The notes under the pieces were generated by a model. The model was not told the origin of the DNA, did no database searches, and saw nothing but the letters and a program-made list of their open reading frames with translations. DNA of 5,852 nucleotides from Candidatus Pacearchaeota archaeon ex4484_31 (GTDB lineage Archaea; Nanobdellota; Nanobdellia; Pacearchaeales; UBA284): assembly GCA_002254805.1 (NCBI GenBank), contig NJDW01000019.1, positions 1 to 5,852 of the forward strand, in the 5' to 3' direction. The translations under genes were made by a program, and so were the position numbers. The stretch's first letter is position 1. Each line of letters opens with the position of its first letter. Shown here piece by piece: positions 1 through 5,500 of this stretch.

Positions 1-137
1 TAGCATTTCAGGAAATAGCAACAAAGGCTGAAGACTTCTATGATTATGAAAGGAAAATACTTGAAGTAAAGCCTGAAGAAGTTAGAAAGATAGCAAGAAT
101 AAAGAATTATTCTTTAGCTGTTATTCTTCCAAAATGA
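1..137 (+). CDS. C-terminal fragment of a probable M16-family (pitrilysin-like) zinc peptidase
   Basis: The frame beginning at base 3 is open from the window edge to a TGA at 135-137 and gives 44 residues. They include YDYERKILEVKPEEVRKIAR and end in YSLAVILPK. A helix of the form 'I..V.PEEV.KIA' followed by a short hydrophobic strand at the extreme C-terminus is typical of the last domain of M16 peptidases (compare 'VTPEDVQRVAKKYL...VVVVLP'). The catalytic HxxEH motif would lie upstream and is not in the window, so the assignment rests on the tail alone. The stop codon overlaps the ATG of the next gene as ATGA, indicating co-transcription and probable translational coupling with the ureohydrolase. 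Other proteins could end this way, so this is a moderate-confidence family call. Confidence 0.5.
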   Translation, partial: AFQEIATKAEDFYDYERKILEVKPEEVRKIARIKNYSLAVILPK

Positions 138-898
138 TTTTGGTAGAGGTTCCTGTCACGAGTTTAGAAAAAACAAAAGGATGTGAAAGAGCACCGTATG
201 AAATAACAAAAAAGTTAGATGAAATATGGAGCAACGAAGAAGGTAAGCAACTAAGTTACAAGATAGAAAGGATAGCTGAAAAAAATATTTTTGAAAAAAG
301 CATTGATATTTTAAAAGCAGCTAAAGGAAATGAGAAAGTAATTTTTATCGGGGGTGATCATTCAATCACTTTTCATACGTTCAAAGCTTTTAATGCTTGT
401 TTTGAAGATTCTGCCATCGTTGTTTTTGATGCTCATGCTGATTGCATGAAACCAAAAAAAATAGAAAAACCAAATCATGAAGAATGGCTAAGGACTTTGG
501 CAGAAAAGTTTGTTGACCCAAAAAGAATCTTTCTTGTTGGTGCAAGAAATAACGATATAGAAGAAATAGATTTCTTAAAGAAAAGTAAGATAAATTTATT
601 TTTTGTAAATGAATTTGCTGAAAATTTGAATAATGTAAAGGAATTGATGGAATCTGTAAGGAGCTTTAAAAACCTATACGTTAGTATTGACATTGATGTT
701 GTAGATCCTGCGTTTGCTCCTGGAACTACATATCTAGAACCTGCAGGATTTAGTGCAAGAGAAATCGTATATATAATTCAGCATTTAAAGCTCTTGAAAA
801 ATTTAAAAGCCCTTGACATAGTAGAGGTAAATCCTGAAAAAGACATAAATGGATTAACTGTAAAGCTTGCTGCTAAGCTGATAGCTGAAATGAAATGA
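134..898 (+). CDS. Arginase/agmatinase-family ureohydrolase (agmatinase-like)
   Basis: This 254-residue protein carries all the metal-site motifs of the binuclear-manganese ureohydrolases: GGDHS (His76), VFDAHAD (Asp99, His101, Asp103) and SIDIDVVDP (Asp186, Asp188). A following APGTTYLEPAG completes the third family signature. Glu231 in DIVEVNP matches the catalytic glutamate, and His115 is a candidate for the proton-shuttle histidine. Family members cleave a guanidino group to urea plus an amine. The LEPAG stretch resembles the PEPGG of agmatinases more than arginases, so agmatine to putrescine (polyamine synthesis) is the best guess, but arginase or another guanidino substrate cannot be excluded. 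It is somewhat shorter than the usual 290-300 residues, mainly in the N-terminal region. The start is the ATG overlapping the upstream stop (ATGA), with no Shine-Dalgarno sequence. The stop likewise overlaps the next start. A soluble cytoplasmic enzyme is expected. Confidence 0.9.
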   Translation: MILVEVPVTSLEKTKGCERAPYEITKKLDEIWSNEEGKQLSYKIERIAEKNIFEKSIDILKAAKGNEKVIFIGGDHSITFHTFKAFNACFEDSAIVVFDAHADCMKPKKIEKPNHEEWLRTLAEKFVDPKRIFLVGARNNDIEEIDFLKKSKINLFFVNEFAENLNNVKELMESVRSFKNLYVSIDIDVVDPAFAPGTTYLEPAGFSAREIVYIIQHLKLLKNLKALDIVEVNPEKDINGLTVKLAAKLIAEMK

Positions 899-1431
899 GA
901 AGTTTTATAGCAATACAGCTTCCAAAAAAAGTAAGAGAAGAATGTATAAAAGTTCAAGAAAAAATAAAAGATTTTGTAAAAGCTAAGTTCGTAGAAGAAG
1001 AAAACTTTCACATAACCTTAAAGTTCCTTGGAAACATAGATGAAGAAAAAGTAAAAGAAATCAGTAAAACATTAAAGGATTTGCATTTCAAGCCTTTCAA
1101 ACTAAAGCTATGTAACTTAGGTGTTTTTCCATCTGAAAAGTTTGTTAGAGTAATTTGGATCGGTGTTAAGCCAAAAGAAAAACTTTTGGAATTGCAGAAA
1201 AGGATAGACGATTGTTTAGCTACTATTGGCTTTAAAAAAGAAAAGAGATTTGAGGGACATATCACAATAGCAAGAATAAAGTATGTAAAGGATAGGAAGT
1301 CGCTTTTGGAAGAACTTAGAAAAACAAAACCAAAAGATGTAGAGTTTGAAGTTAAAAGCTTTGAGTTGAAAAAAAGTACATTGACAGAAAAAGGGCCTAT
1401 CTATGAAACGCTTTCTGTTTTTTCATCATAA
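895..1431 (+). CDS. thpR: RNA 2',3'-cyclic phosphodiesterase (ThpR/LigT, 2H phosphoesterase)
   Basis: This 178-residue protein has the two HxT motifs that define 2H phosphoesterases: HIT at residues 39-41 (NFHITLKFLG) and HIT at 122-124 (GHITIARIK). It begins with the typical MRSFIAIQLP strand. Length and motif spacing match the bacterial/archaeal ThpR (LigT) family, which opens 2',3'-cyclic phosphates to 2'-phosphates and has been linked to tRNA half-ligation in vitro. The ATG is embedded in the ureohydrolase stop (ATGA, 895-898), implying the same transcript and translational coupling. The 3' end overlaps the oppositely oriented ERCC4 nuclease gene by 31 bases. The real cellular substrate is not established for the family, and nothing in this neighbourhood (no tRNA ligase or CCA-adding enzyme) narrows it. 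Confidence 0.93.
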   Translation: MRSFIAIQLPKKVREECIKVQEKIKDFVKAKFVEEENFHITLKFLGNIDEEKVKEISKTLKDLHFKPFKLKLCNLGVFPSEKFVRVIWIGVKPKEKLLELQKRIDDCLATIGFKKEKRFEGHITIARIKYVKDRKSLLEELRKTKPKDVEFEVKSFELKKSTLTEKGPIYETLSVFSS

Positions 1432-2045
1432 GGCTTTTCAACCAAATTCTTTATTATCTCTGCCTTTTTCTTTCCAAGCTTTTTTATCTTGGTAAGTTCT
1501 GCTACGCTAGCATTTACAACATTTTTTATTGTTTTAAAACGTAAAAGCAGTTCTTTAGCGATTGTTGGTCCTACTCCAGGAAAACCTTCAAGAATGAACT
1601 GCTGTTGTTCTGCAATACTTAAAGCTCTCTTCTTTGCTTTGAAACTTATTTCTCTTGGCTTTTTTTGTTGTTTTTTATCAAGCAATATAAGGAAAGAGGC
1701 TGTATCTTCTGCATTTCTTGTAAAAATAACAGGAATCCCAAAATCAAACAAAATGCTTAGTAACATTCCTCTGATTGCATTTTCATTAAAATTCATACAA
1801 TAGATTTCATCAAAATTTTCTATCAAAAGAAGCTGTTTTGGATATTGCTTAAGTTCTTCAAGTTGCCTTAAAAGTCTTTTATTTACCATCGAAGTAATGA
1901 AGTCTTTTGCTGTTTTTCTTTCTATTCCTATATCGCCTATAACATAGTCTCCGACCTCTAGCTGCTTCATTTCTATCTTTGCATTCCTTTCAAGAAGCTC
2001 TGCAACTACCAAACTATTTTTTTCTCTTTTATCCACAACGATCAT
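1401..2045 (-). CDS. ERCC4/XPF-type structure-specific endonuclease with HhH domain (nuclease half of Hef)
   Basis: The gene encodes 214 residues from the ATG at 2043-2045. A TTG two codons further upstream (2049-2051) is an alternative that adds two residues. With the TTG numbering, an ERCC4 nuclease fold occupies about residues 1-125, with VVDKRE at 5-10 and the signature GDIGIERKTAKD at 39-50 (the GDxnERKx3D active site, with Asp40, Glu44, Arg45, Lys46 and Asp50). A lysine-rich linker leads to a tandem helix-hairpin-helix domain, about 153-205, with the hairpins GFPGVGPTIAKELL and KIKKLGKKKAEII. This is the layout of the C-terminal half of euryarchaeal Hef and of short crenarchaeal XPF. 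The expected role is a dimeric nuclease cutting 3'-flap and fork structures. No PIP box is visible at its C-terminus. The helicase partner is encoded separately at 2668-4209. I prefer the ATG because a TATA-like tract lies about 26 bases upstream. Confidence 0.92.
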   Translation of the reverse strand: MIVVDKREKNSLVVAELLERNAKIEMKQLEVGDYVIGDIGIERKTAKDFITSMVNKRLLRQLEELKQYPKQLLLIENFDEIYCMNFNENAIRGMLLSILFDFGIPVIFTRNAEDTASFLILLDKKQQKKPREISFKAKKRALSIAEQQQFILEGFPGVGPTIAKELLLRFKTIKNVVNASVAELTKIKKLGKKKAEIIKNLVEKPYDEKTESVS

Positions 2046-2062
2046 AATCAAACATTTGATTA
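2045..2062. repeat. 18-bp perfect dyad TAATCAAA-CA-TTTGATTA at the ERCC4 nuclease start
   Basis: Two 8-base arms (2045-2052 and 2055-2062) are exact reverse complements separated by CA. The dyad begins at the first base of the nuclease ATG and reaches toward its TATA-like tract. It therefore covers the expected transcription start of a leaderless message and contains the alternative TTG start codon. The placement is operator-like, but 8-base arms in AT-rich DNA can occur by chance. Confidence 0.45.
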
Positions 2063-2065
2063 ATA

Positions 2066-2079
2066 TTTTTTAATTTTTA
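2066..2079 (-). promoter_or_regulatory. Candidate TATA-box region for the ERCC4 nuclease gene
   Basis: On the - strand this tract reads as an uninterrupted A/T run containing AAAAATTAAAAA, centred about 27 bases upstream of the ATG at 2045. That is the normal TATA-to-start spacing for a leaderless archaeal transcript. Base composition here is so AT-rich that the exact box cannot be fixed. Confidence 0.35.
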
Positions 2080-2111
2080 TGTTAAAAGAAAACTTTTTGA
2101 GAACAATTATG

Positions 2112-2120
2112 CTTAAAAGT
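2112..2120 (+). promoter_or_regulatory. Candidate TATA box (CTTAAAAGT) for the dCMP deaminase gene
   Basis: CTTAAAAGT is centred about 26 bases upstream of the ATG at 2142, matching archaeal TATA spacing for a leaderless message. If correct, it rules out the in-frame ATG codons at 2079 and 2109 as starts, because they would lie upstream of or within the promoter. The local AT richness keeps confidence low. Confidence 0.35.
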
Positions 2121-2141
2121 AAAAGATTTTTTATAGAAATA

Positions 2142-2660
2142 ATGAAAAAAACAAAAAAGCCTTACACAAGACCTGAAAAGGACATTTATTATTTAAATAT
2201 TGCTAGACAGGTAAGTAAAAGAAGTACTTGCCTTAGAAGAAGATTTGGAGCAATAATCGTAAAGGATGATGCAATCATAGCTACAGGTTATGTTGGAGCT
2301 CCAAGAGGAACTCCTAACTGTATTGATTTAGGAAAGTGCTTAAGACAGGAACTAAACGTACCTTCAGGCCAGAGATATGAGCTTTGCAGAAGTGTTCATG
2401 CAGAGGCAAATGCAATAATAAATGCTGCAAGAAGTGGTGTTAGTGTTCTTGGAGCAAAGATGTATGTGTTTGGAGAAAACCCTGATGGTAGTATAGCTGA
2501 AGTAAAGCCATGTAAAATGTGCAGAAGGATGATAATAAATGCTGGAATAAAAGAAGTTATAGTTCCTTGGAGAGGAAAAGTTAAAAGGTATCTTGTGAAA
2601 AATTGGGTGAAGGAAGCAAGAAGGGATCCTTTCAAAGAAGTTAGAGAAGCCGGCTACTAA
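2142..2660 (+). CDS. Deoxycytidylate (dCMP) deaminase family protein
   Basis: From the ATG at 2142 the protein has 172 residues. It has the cytidine/deoxycytidylate deaminase zinc site: HAE at 86-88 (SVHAEANAI), with His86 as a ligand and Glu88 as the proton shuttle, and PCKMC at 123-127 with Cys124 and Cys127. The front end, SKRSTCLRRRFGAIIVKDD then GYVGAPRGTPNC, is characteristic of the dCMP deaminase/ComEB group. So is the cysteine-bearing insert before HAE (Cys60, Cys66, Cys82). These enzymes convert dCMP to dUMP for thymidylate synthesis. In-frame ATGs at 2079 and 2109 would add a 21- or 11-residue basic extension with no family counterpart. I reject them because the family begins just before the YYLNIARQVSKRS helix and a TATA-like box fits the 2142 start. 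The gene converges on the helicase gene with a 7-base gap and lies between the two Hef halves. Confidence 0.9.
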   Translation: MKKTKKPYTRPEKDIYYLNIARQVSKRSTCLRRRFGAIIVKDDAIIATGYVGAPRGTPNCIDLGKCLRQELNVPSGQRYELCRSVHAEANAIINAARSGVSVLGAKMYVFGENPDGSIAEVKPCKMCRRMIINAGIKEVIVPWRGKVKRYLVKNWVKEARRDPFKEVREAGY

Positions 2661-2667
2661 CTATCTA

Positions 2668-4209
2668 CTAAAGACTGAAATCTGTAAGTGATTTTTGCTT
2701 CTTTGTCTTTATATGAAAATTGCTTTTCAGATCCTTTCTTAGCTCATCCAGAAGCTTGTACATCTTTCTTTCTTTGTGCCATGCTGCCCAATGGTAACTT
2801 TCATCAACAGTTCCTTTTGTTAACAAAATTATCAACTTTCCTGGTCTTAACCTTGCTGTTCTTCCTGCTCTCTGAACCTTCCTTATAGCTGAAGGTATTG
2901 GTTCATAGAAAATGACAACATCAACTTCAGGAATGTCTAAGCCTTCTTCTCCAACAGATGTTGAAACCAAACAGTTTAACTTTCCTTTTCTGAAATCATT
3001 CAATATTCTTTGCTGTTCTTTTTGACTCATGCCATAATCTTTTTTCTTTGCCTGCCCTATGAACATTTCTGATTTTATTCCTAAGTTTCTAAGCTCTTTG
3101 TTTATCTTGGCAACACTTTCTCTGTACTGAGAAAACACTATCATCCTTAACTCAGGATTTTTTTTCATTTCTTCACTTACTATTTCTTTAAGCTTCATAA
3201 GCTTTGGATGCTCAACCGAATCTTTGATAAGCTTTAACATACATAGATAAGCATCTTGAAACTCTTTTGAATTGATTATTTGCATAACAGCTTTGCTTGT
3301 TTTTTTTCTTGCTTGTTCATACAGCTCTTGCATGTAGTTATAAGCGCTTTCAACTCCTTGAGTTTCTATCAGCTCGATCAAATACTGAAGTTTTATTGCT
3401 TTTGCGCATGCACTAAGACCTCTTAAGATGTTAAAGTCCTTGCTTCCTTTTGCAATTTCTCTTTGCAGTCTTGCTTGAAGATCAAGCAGTTCTTTCTTTG
3501 TAGGTTCCTTATCTAAAAGTTTCCTGTTTTTTAGTTCCTCTATCTTTTTATCATAAATTTTCTTTATCTTTTCTCTCACTTCTCTTATTTTTTCTGGAAG
3601 TTCAACCTTTACAATCTCTAATGTCAGCTTCTGTATGTAAGGCTTAACATCCTTACTATATCTTGTTCTTACTTCAACCTTTTCTATGCCAAGATTCTGG
3701 CAGATTTCCTTTATTGTTTCCAGGTCAGAGCCAGGAGAAGCTGTTAAGCCAAGAATTCTTTTGTTTAAAGCCTGCTCTCTGTAAGCTTTAGCAACAAAGG
3801 TATATGAGTAATTTTTTAAACATCTATGAGCTTCATCCTCTATAAGCAAGCTAACATCATGCAAAGAAATCAAGTTATTTTTTATATCATTCTCTATACA
3901 TTGTGGTGTGCTAAAAATTATTTGAGCTCTTTTCCATATTTCTGCCCTTTTTTCTGGATTTATTCTGCCTGTCAGTAAATGAATTTTATGGTTAAGATAC
4001 TTAGAAAAGTATTCTGCTTGTTGAGCAGCTAAAGGTCTTGTAGGAGCAAGAAAAAGTACTTTACTGTTTGGAAATTCCTCCAAACGATGTTTTGCTAGTA
4101 AAACAGCTATCAAGGTTTTTCCAAGACCTGTAGGTAAGACAACCAAAGTGTTGTATTTCTTTGCTGTTTCAAATATTGCTTGTTGGTAAGCCCTTGGTTT
4201 TATTTCCAT
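2668..4209 (-). CDS. Hef/FANCM/Mph1-type superfamily 2 DNA helicase (helicase half of Hef) with C-terminal PIP-like motif
   Basis: This 513-residue protein has a full SF2 motif set: LPTGLGKT (25-32, Walker A), APTRPLAAQQ (55-64), DEAH (125-128), TASPGS (156-161), IVFSQYR (357-363), STSVGEEGLDIP (416-427) and QRAGRTAR (446-453). The GLGKT form and the roughly 150-residue helical insert between the two RecA domains (about 185-335, charged and lysine-rich) are hallmarks of Hef/FANCM/Mph1. These proteins remodel stalled forks and branched DNA. Motif VI reads TAR where most relatives have TGR. Euryarchaeal Hef continues into an ERCC4 nuclease. Here the chain stops after the helicase, and that nuclease is a separate gene at 1401-2045. 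The last residues, QKSLTDFSL (505-513), resemble a PCNA-binding PIP box. The start ATG is 14 bases after the HIT stop, without a clear Shine-Dalgarno sequence, so an operon with HIT is likely. Confidence 0.93.
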   Translation of the reverse strand: MEIKPRAYQQAIFETAKKYNTLVVLPTGLGKTLIAVLLAKHRLEEFPNSKVLFLAPTRPLAAQQAEYFSKYLNHKIHLLTGRINPEKRAEIWKRAQIIFSTPQCIENDIKNNLISLHDVSLLIEDEAHRCLKNYSYTFVAKAYREQALNKRILGLTASPGSDLETIKEICQNLGIEKVEVRTRYSKDVKPYIQKLTLEIVKVELPEKIREVREKIKKIYDKKIEELKNRKLLDKEPTKKELLDLQARLQREIAKGSKDFNILRGLSACAKAIKLQYLIELIETQGVESAYNYMQELYEQARKKTSKAVMQIINSKEFQDAYLCMLKLIKDSVEHPKLMKLKEIVSEEMKKNPELRMIVFSQYRESVAKINKELRNLGIKSEMFIGQAKKKDYGMSQKEQQRILNDFRKGKLNCLVSTSVGEEGLDIPEVDVVIFYEPIPSAIRKVQRAGRTARLRPGKLIILLTKGTVDESYHWAAWHKERKMYKLLDELRKDLKSNFHIKTKKQKSLTDFSL

Positions 4210-4223
4210 AGACTTAGAAATCT

Positions 4224-4655
4224 TTATTCTTTAAATATCCTTCTTATTTGTTCAGCCATTTCTTTAGCTATTTTTTCCAGCTCTTTCTTATCAATTTCCA
4301 ATGTTCTTTGCTTGTCTATCGTTATTCCATCTCCTTTTACTCTCGGTATTATATGAAAATGTAAATGCTTTATAAGCTGGCCAGCGCTTTCTCCGTTGTT
4401 TAACACAAGATTAAAATCACTATGATATGTTTTTGCTATAACAGTTCCGACTTTTTTTACAACCATCATCAATTCTTTAAGGATTTCATCATCACAAAGT
4501 TCAATCCTTTCTATATGCTTCTTTGGAATAACCAGTGTATGGGCTTTAGCTACAGGATTTATATCAAGAAATGCTATAGCTTTTTCTGTCTCATAAATTT
4601 TGTAGCAAGGCACTTCTTTTTTGACAATCTTGCAAAAAATACATTCAGAAGACAT
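4224..4655 (-). CDS. HIT-family (HINT-like) nucleotide hydrolase/transferase
   Basis: This 143-residue protein is close to the usual size for short HINT-type proteins. It contains the histidine triad HLHFHII with His97, His99 and His101. His99 corresponds to the catalytic nucleophile by analogy with HINT1. Upstream, LNNGESAGQLIKH supplies the phosphate-contacting loop. The N-terminal CIFCKI (Cys5, Cys8), together with His47 and a triad histidine, fits the structural zinc site found in many prokaryotic HIT proteins. Family members cleave nucleoside phosphoramidates or dinucleoside polyphosphates; the substrate here is unknown. The ATG lies 5 bases after the stop of a 38-residue ORF, with only a weak GGCTGAT-like element before it, and the stop is 14 bases before the helicase start. 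HIT genes are often carried in unrelated operons, so a repair role is not implied. Confidence 0.92.
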   Translation of the reverse strand: MSSECIFCKIVKKEVPCYKIYETEKAIAFLDINPVAKAHTLVIPKKHIERIELCDDEILKELMMVVKKVGTVIAKTYHSDFNLVLNNGESAGQLIKHLHFHIIPRVKGDGITIDKQRTLEIDKKELEKIAKEMAEQIRRIFKE

Positions 4656-4660
4656 CTTAA

Positions 4661-4777
4661 TCAGCCTATGTAACGAACAATTGCTTTGATTTCCTCTTCA
4701 CTGAACTTATTAAAAAAGTTTAGCTCCAGTTTTTTCAGCTTTCTTACTTTGCTTATTTTTTTCCTATTTCTTTTCAT
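4661..4777 (-). CDS. Putative small basic protein, 38 residues (leaderless leader gene of the HIT-helicase operon)
   Basis: On the - strand an ATG at 4775-4777 opens a 39-codon frame to TGA at 4661-4663. I do not recognise the product. The first 18 residues are strongly basic (MKRNRKKISKVRKLKKLE). The rest is mixed and amphipathic (FFNKFSEEEIKAIVRYIG), suggesting a short nucleic-acid-binding helix pair. Two things support it as a gene. A TTTATAAA box at 4801-4808 is centred 27-28 bases from the ATG, exactly the leaderless archaeal spacing. The stop also falls only 5 bases before the HIT start. It has no signal peptide or membrane segment. Alternatively, the ATG could be a chance codon in the HIT 5' region; conservation in relatives would decide. 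Confidence 0.5.
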   Translation of the reverse strand: MKRNRKKISKVRKLKKLELNFFNKFSEEEIKAIVRYIG

Positions 4778-4800
4778 GTTTAAATCTAACAAAAAAAGGA

Positions 4801-4808
4801 TTTATAAA
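4801..4808 (-). promoter_or_regulatory. TATA box TTTATAAA for the small ORF-HIT-helicase cluster
   Basis: This is a perfect archaeal TATA consensus, palindromic in itself. It lies between the tRNA 3' end (4820) and the small ORF start (4777), centred 27-28 bases upstream of the latter. It suggests the protein-coding cluster has its own promoter and need not depend on tRNA read-through. The transcript would start at or next to the ATG of the 38-residue ORF. Confidence 0.6.
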
Positions 4809-4819
4809 CTTAACCCTGA

Positions 4820-4892
4820 TGGACCCGTCGGGACTCGAACCCGAAACCTCGCCCTAGCCAAGGGCGCGTTCTACCAATTGAACTACGGGCCC
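4820..4892 (-). tRNA. tRNA-Ala, anticodon GGC
   Basis: The 73 nucleotides fold as a complete cloverleaf. The acceptor stem GGGCCCG/CGGGTCC contains G3·U70, the alanine identity pair, and the discriminator is A73. The D arm is GTTC-AATTGGTA-GAAC, the anticodon stem CGCCC/GGGCG with loop TTGGCTA, the variable loop AGGTT, and the T arm TCGGG-TTCGAGT-CCCGA. U33 places the anticodon at GGC, reading GCC/GCU. CCA is not encoded (TCA follows A73) and there is no intron. Position 37 would be U, where a purine is usual. The gene lies upstream of the small ORF on the same strand. Confidence 0.93.
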
Positions 4893-4913
4893 ACATAAAA
4901 AATCGCATTTGAA

Positions 4914-4926
4914 TTTTTTAAAATTT
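4914..4926 (-). promoter_or_regulatory. Candidate TATA box for tRNA-Ala
   Basis: On the - strand the tract reads AAATTTTAAAAAA, centred about 28 bases upstream of the tRNA 5' end at 4892. It is the only suitable A/T block at that distance. The placement fits transcription starting close to the mature 5' end. Confidence 0.45.
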
Positions 4927-4959
4927 ACCTTCGTAAGTTCTGTTAGTTTATTGTTAGCA

Positions 4960-5006
4960 TAACATATCACAAATATATGAGGTTTGAGCAAAGCTCAAAT
5001 TTGGGT
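4960..5006 (+). repeat. Hairpin repeat, copy A (47 bases)
   Basis: Conserved parts in order are TAACATATC, AAATAT, a G-rich foot (GAGG), a hairpin, then TTTGGGT. The hairpin is TTTGAGC (4983-4989), loop AAA, GCTCAAA (4993-4999), a perfect 7-bp stem. Copy B at 5537-5581 has the same order and orientation with different but still complementary stem bases. This copy lies in the 198-base gap between the tRNA and the NUDIX gene. I do not recognise it as a named element. Confidence 0.7.
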
Positions 5007-5057
5007 GGAGCCATCTTTGATTGTGGAGCTGCTTATTTATTATTAGTTGCTTCGATG

Positions 5058-5074
5058 CATGTTCAACGAACATG
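5058..5074. repeat. 7-bp hairpin CATGTTC-AAC-GAACATG downstream of the NUDIX gene
   Basis: The perfect inverted arms at 5058-5064 and 5068-5074 enclose a 3-base loop. It lies 16 bases past the NUDIX stop codon, so it would form in that gene's 3' untranslated RNA. No T-run follows on the - strand, so it is not a classical intrinsic terminator, but RNA end formation or stabilisation is possible. GTTGGGC follows 10 bases later on the + strand, faintly recalling the TTTGGGT after repeats A and B. Confidence 0.5.
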
Positions 5075-5090
5075 AGCGAGGAAGTTGGGC

Positions 5091-5477
5091 TTATAATTGA
5101 TGAATAGCATCTTCTAACCACGAAGGGAGATTATATTTTCTCAAACCTTCTTTTCTAACCCAGATGTAATCACTATGCTCTTCACTTATTTTTACTTCGT
5201 CAGAATAAGATTCACATAAGTATGTTTTTCCATCTAAATGAATTCCCTTTTCTGGTAAATCTAAACTCCATGAGTTTAATAATTTTATTATTTTTATCTC
5301 TAATCCAATTTCTTCCTTAACTTCTCTTTTTAGTGCTGATTCATCATCCTCTTGAGGATTTTTTCTTCCTCCTGGAAGGTCATATTTTCCGCCAATAAAA
5401 TTTTCTCTTTTTAAAAGAAGAAACTTATCTTTGTATTGAATTAGTGCTTTTACTGCTTTGTATTTCTTCAATTCCAT
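5091..5477 (-). CDS. NUDIX hydrolase (MutT-like)
   Basis: This 128-residue protein carries a complete NUDIX box, Gx5Ex7REVKEEIGL, from Gly37 to Leu59 (Gly37, Glu43, Arg51, Glu52, Glu55, Glu56, Gly58), preceded by KYDLPGGR. The N-terminal strand VKALIQYKDKFLLLKR is typical of the fold, and the length is that of a single-domain NUDIX protein. Members hydrolyse nucleoside diphosphates linked to another moiety, such as oxidised dNTPs, ADP-ribose or NDP-sugars; nothing visible sets the substrate. It is isolated from the tRNA/HIT cluster and probably monocistronic. The ATG at 5475-5477 has a TATA-like box at the leaderless distance. Copies of a hairpin repeat lie on both sides in the same orientation, so the gene may sit within or next to a mobile or repetitive segment. 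Confidence 0.92.
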   Translation of the reverse strand: MELKKYKAVKALIQYKDKFLLLKRENFIGGKYDLPGGRKNPQEDDESALKREVKEEIGLEIKIIKLLNSWSLDLPEKGIHLDGKTYLCESYSDEVKISEEHSDYIWVRKEGLRKYNLPSWLEDAIHQL

Positions 5478-5500
5478 AAAAGTGAAATAAATTTAAGTGT

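Noticed and set aside
134..1431. A novel pathway linking the ureohydrolase and ThpR
   Set aside because: The only link is the ATGA overlap. Compact archaeal genomes often couple unrelated genes this way, and no shared substrate is evident.
1489..1803. Open + strand frame of 104 codons opposite the ERCC4 nuclease
   Set aside because: It is fully antisense to a gene with clear catalytic motifs. Its Phe/Leu/Ser-rich composition is what results from reading a lysine-rich gene backwards.
2049..2051. TTG as the start of the ERCC4 nuclease
   Set aside because: An ATG two codons downstream is a better initiator with suitable TATA spacing. The product is nearly identical either way.
2079..2141. Upstream ATGs (2079, 2109) as the dCMP deaminase start
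   Set aside because: The added residues match nothing in the family and would place the start in or before the TATA-like box; the ATG at 2142 fits the family N-terminus.
2448..2453. Possible internal regulatory palindromes within the coding genes
   Set aside because: Short palindromes of this size are expected by chance in AT-rich coding DNA and none aligned with a start, stop or promoter.
4686..4898. Open + strand frame of 70 codons across 4686-4898
   Set aside because: It runs antisense through the small ORF promoter and the entire tRNA-Ala gene, is low-complexity (Ser/Phe/Leu-rich), and has no family resemblance. It is a shadow frame.
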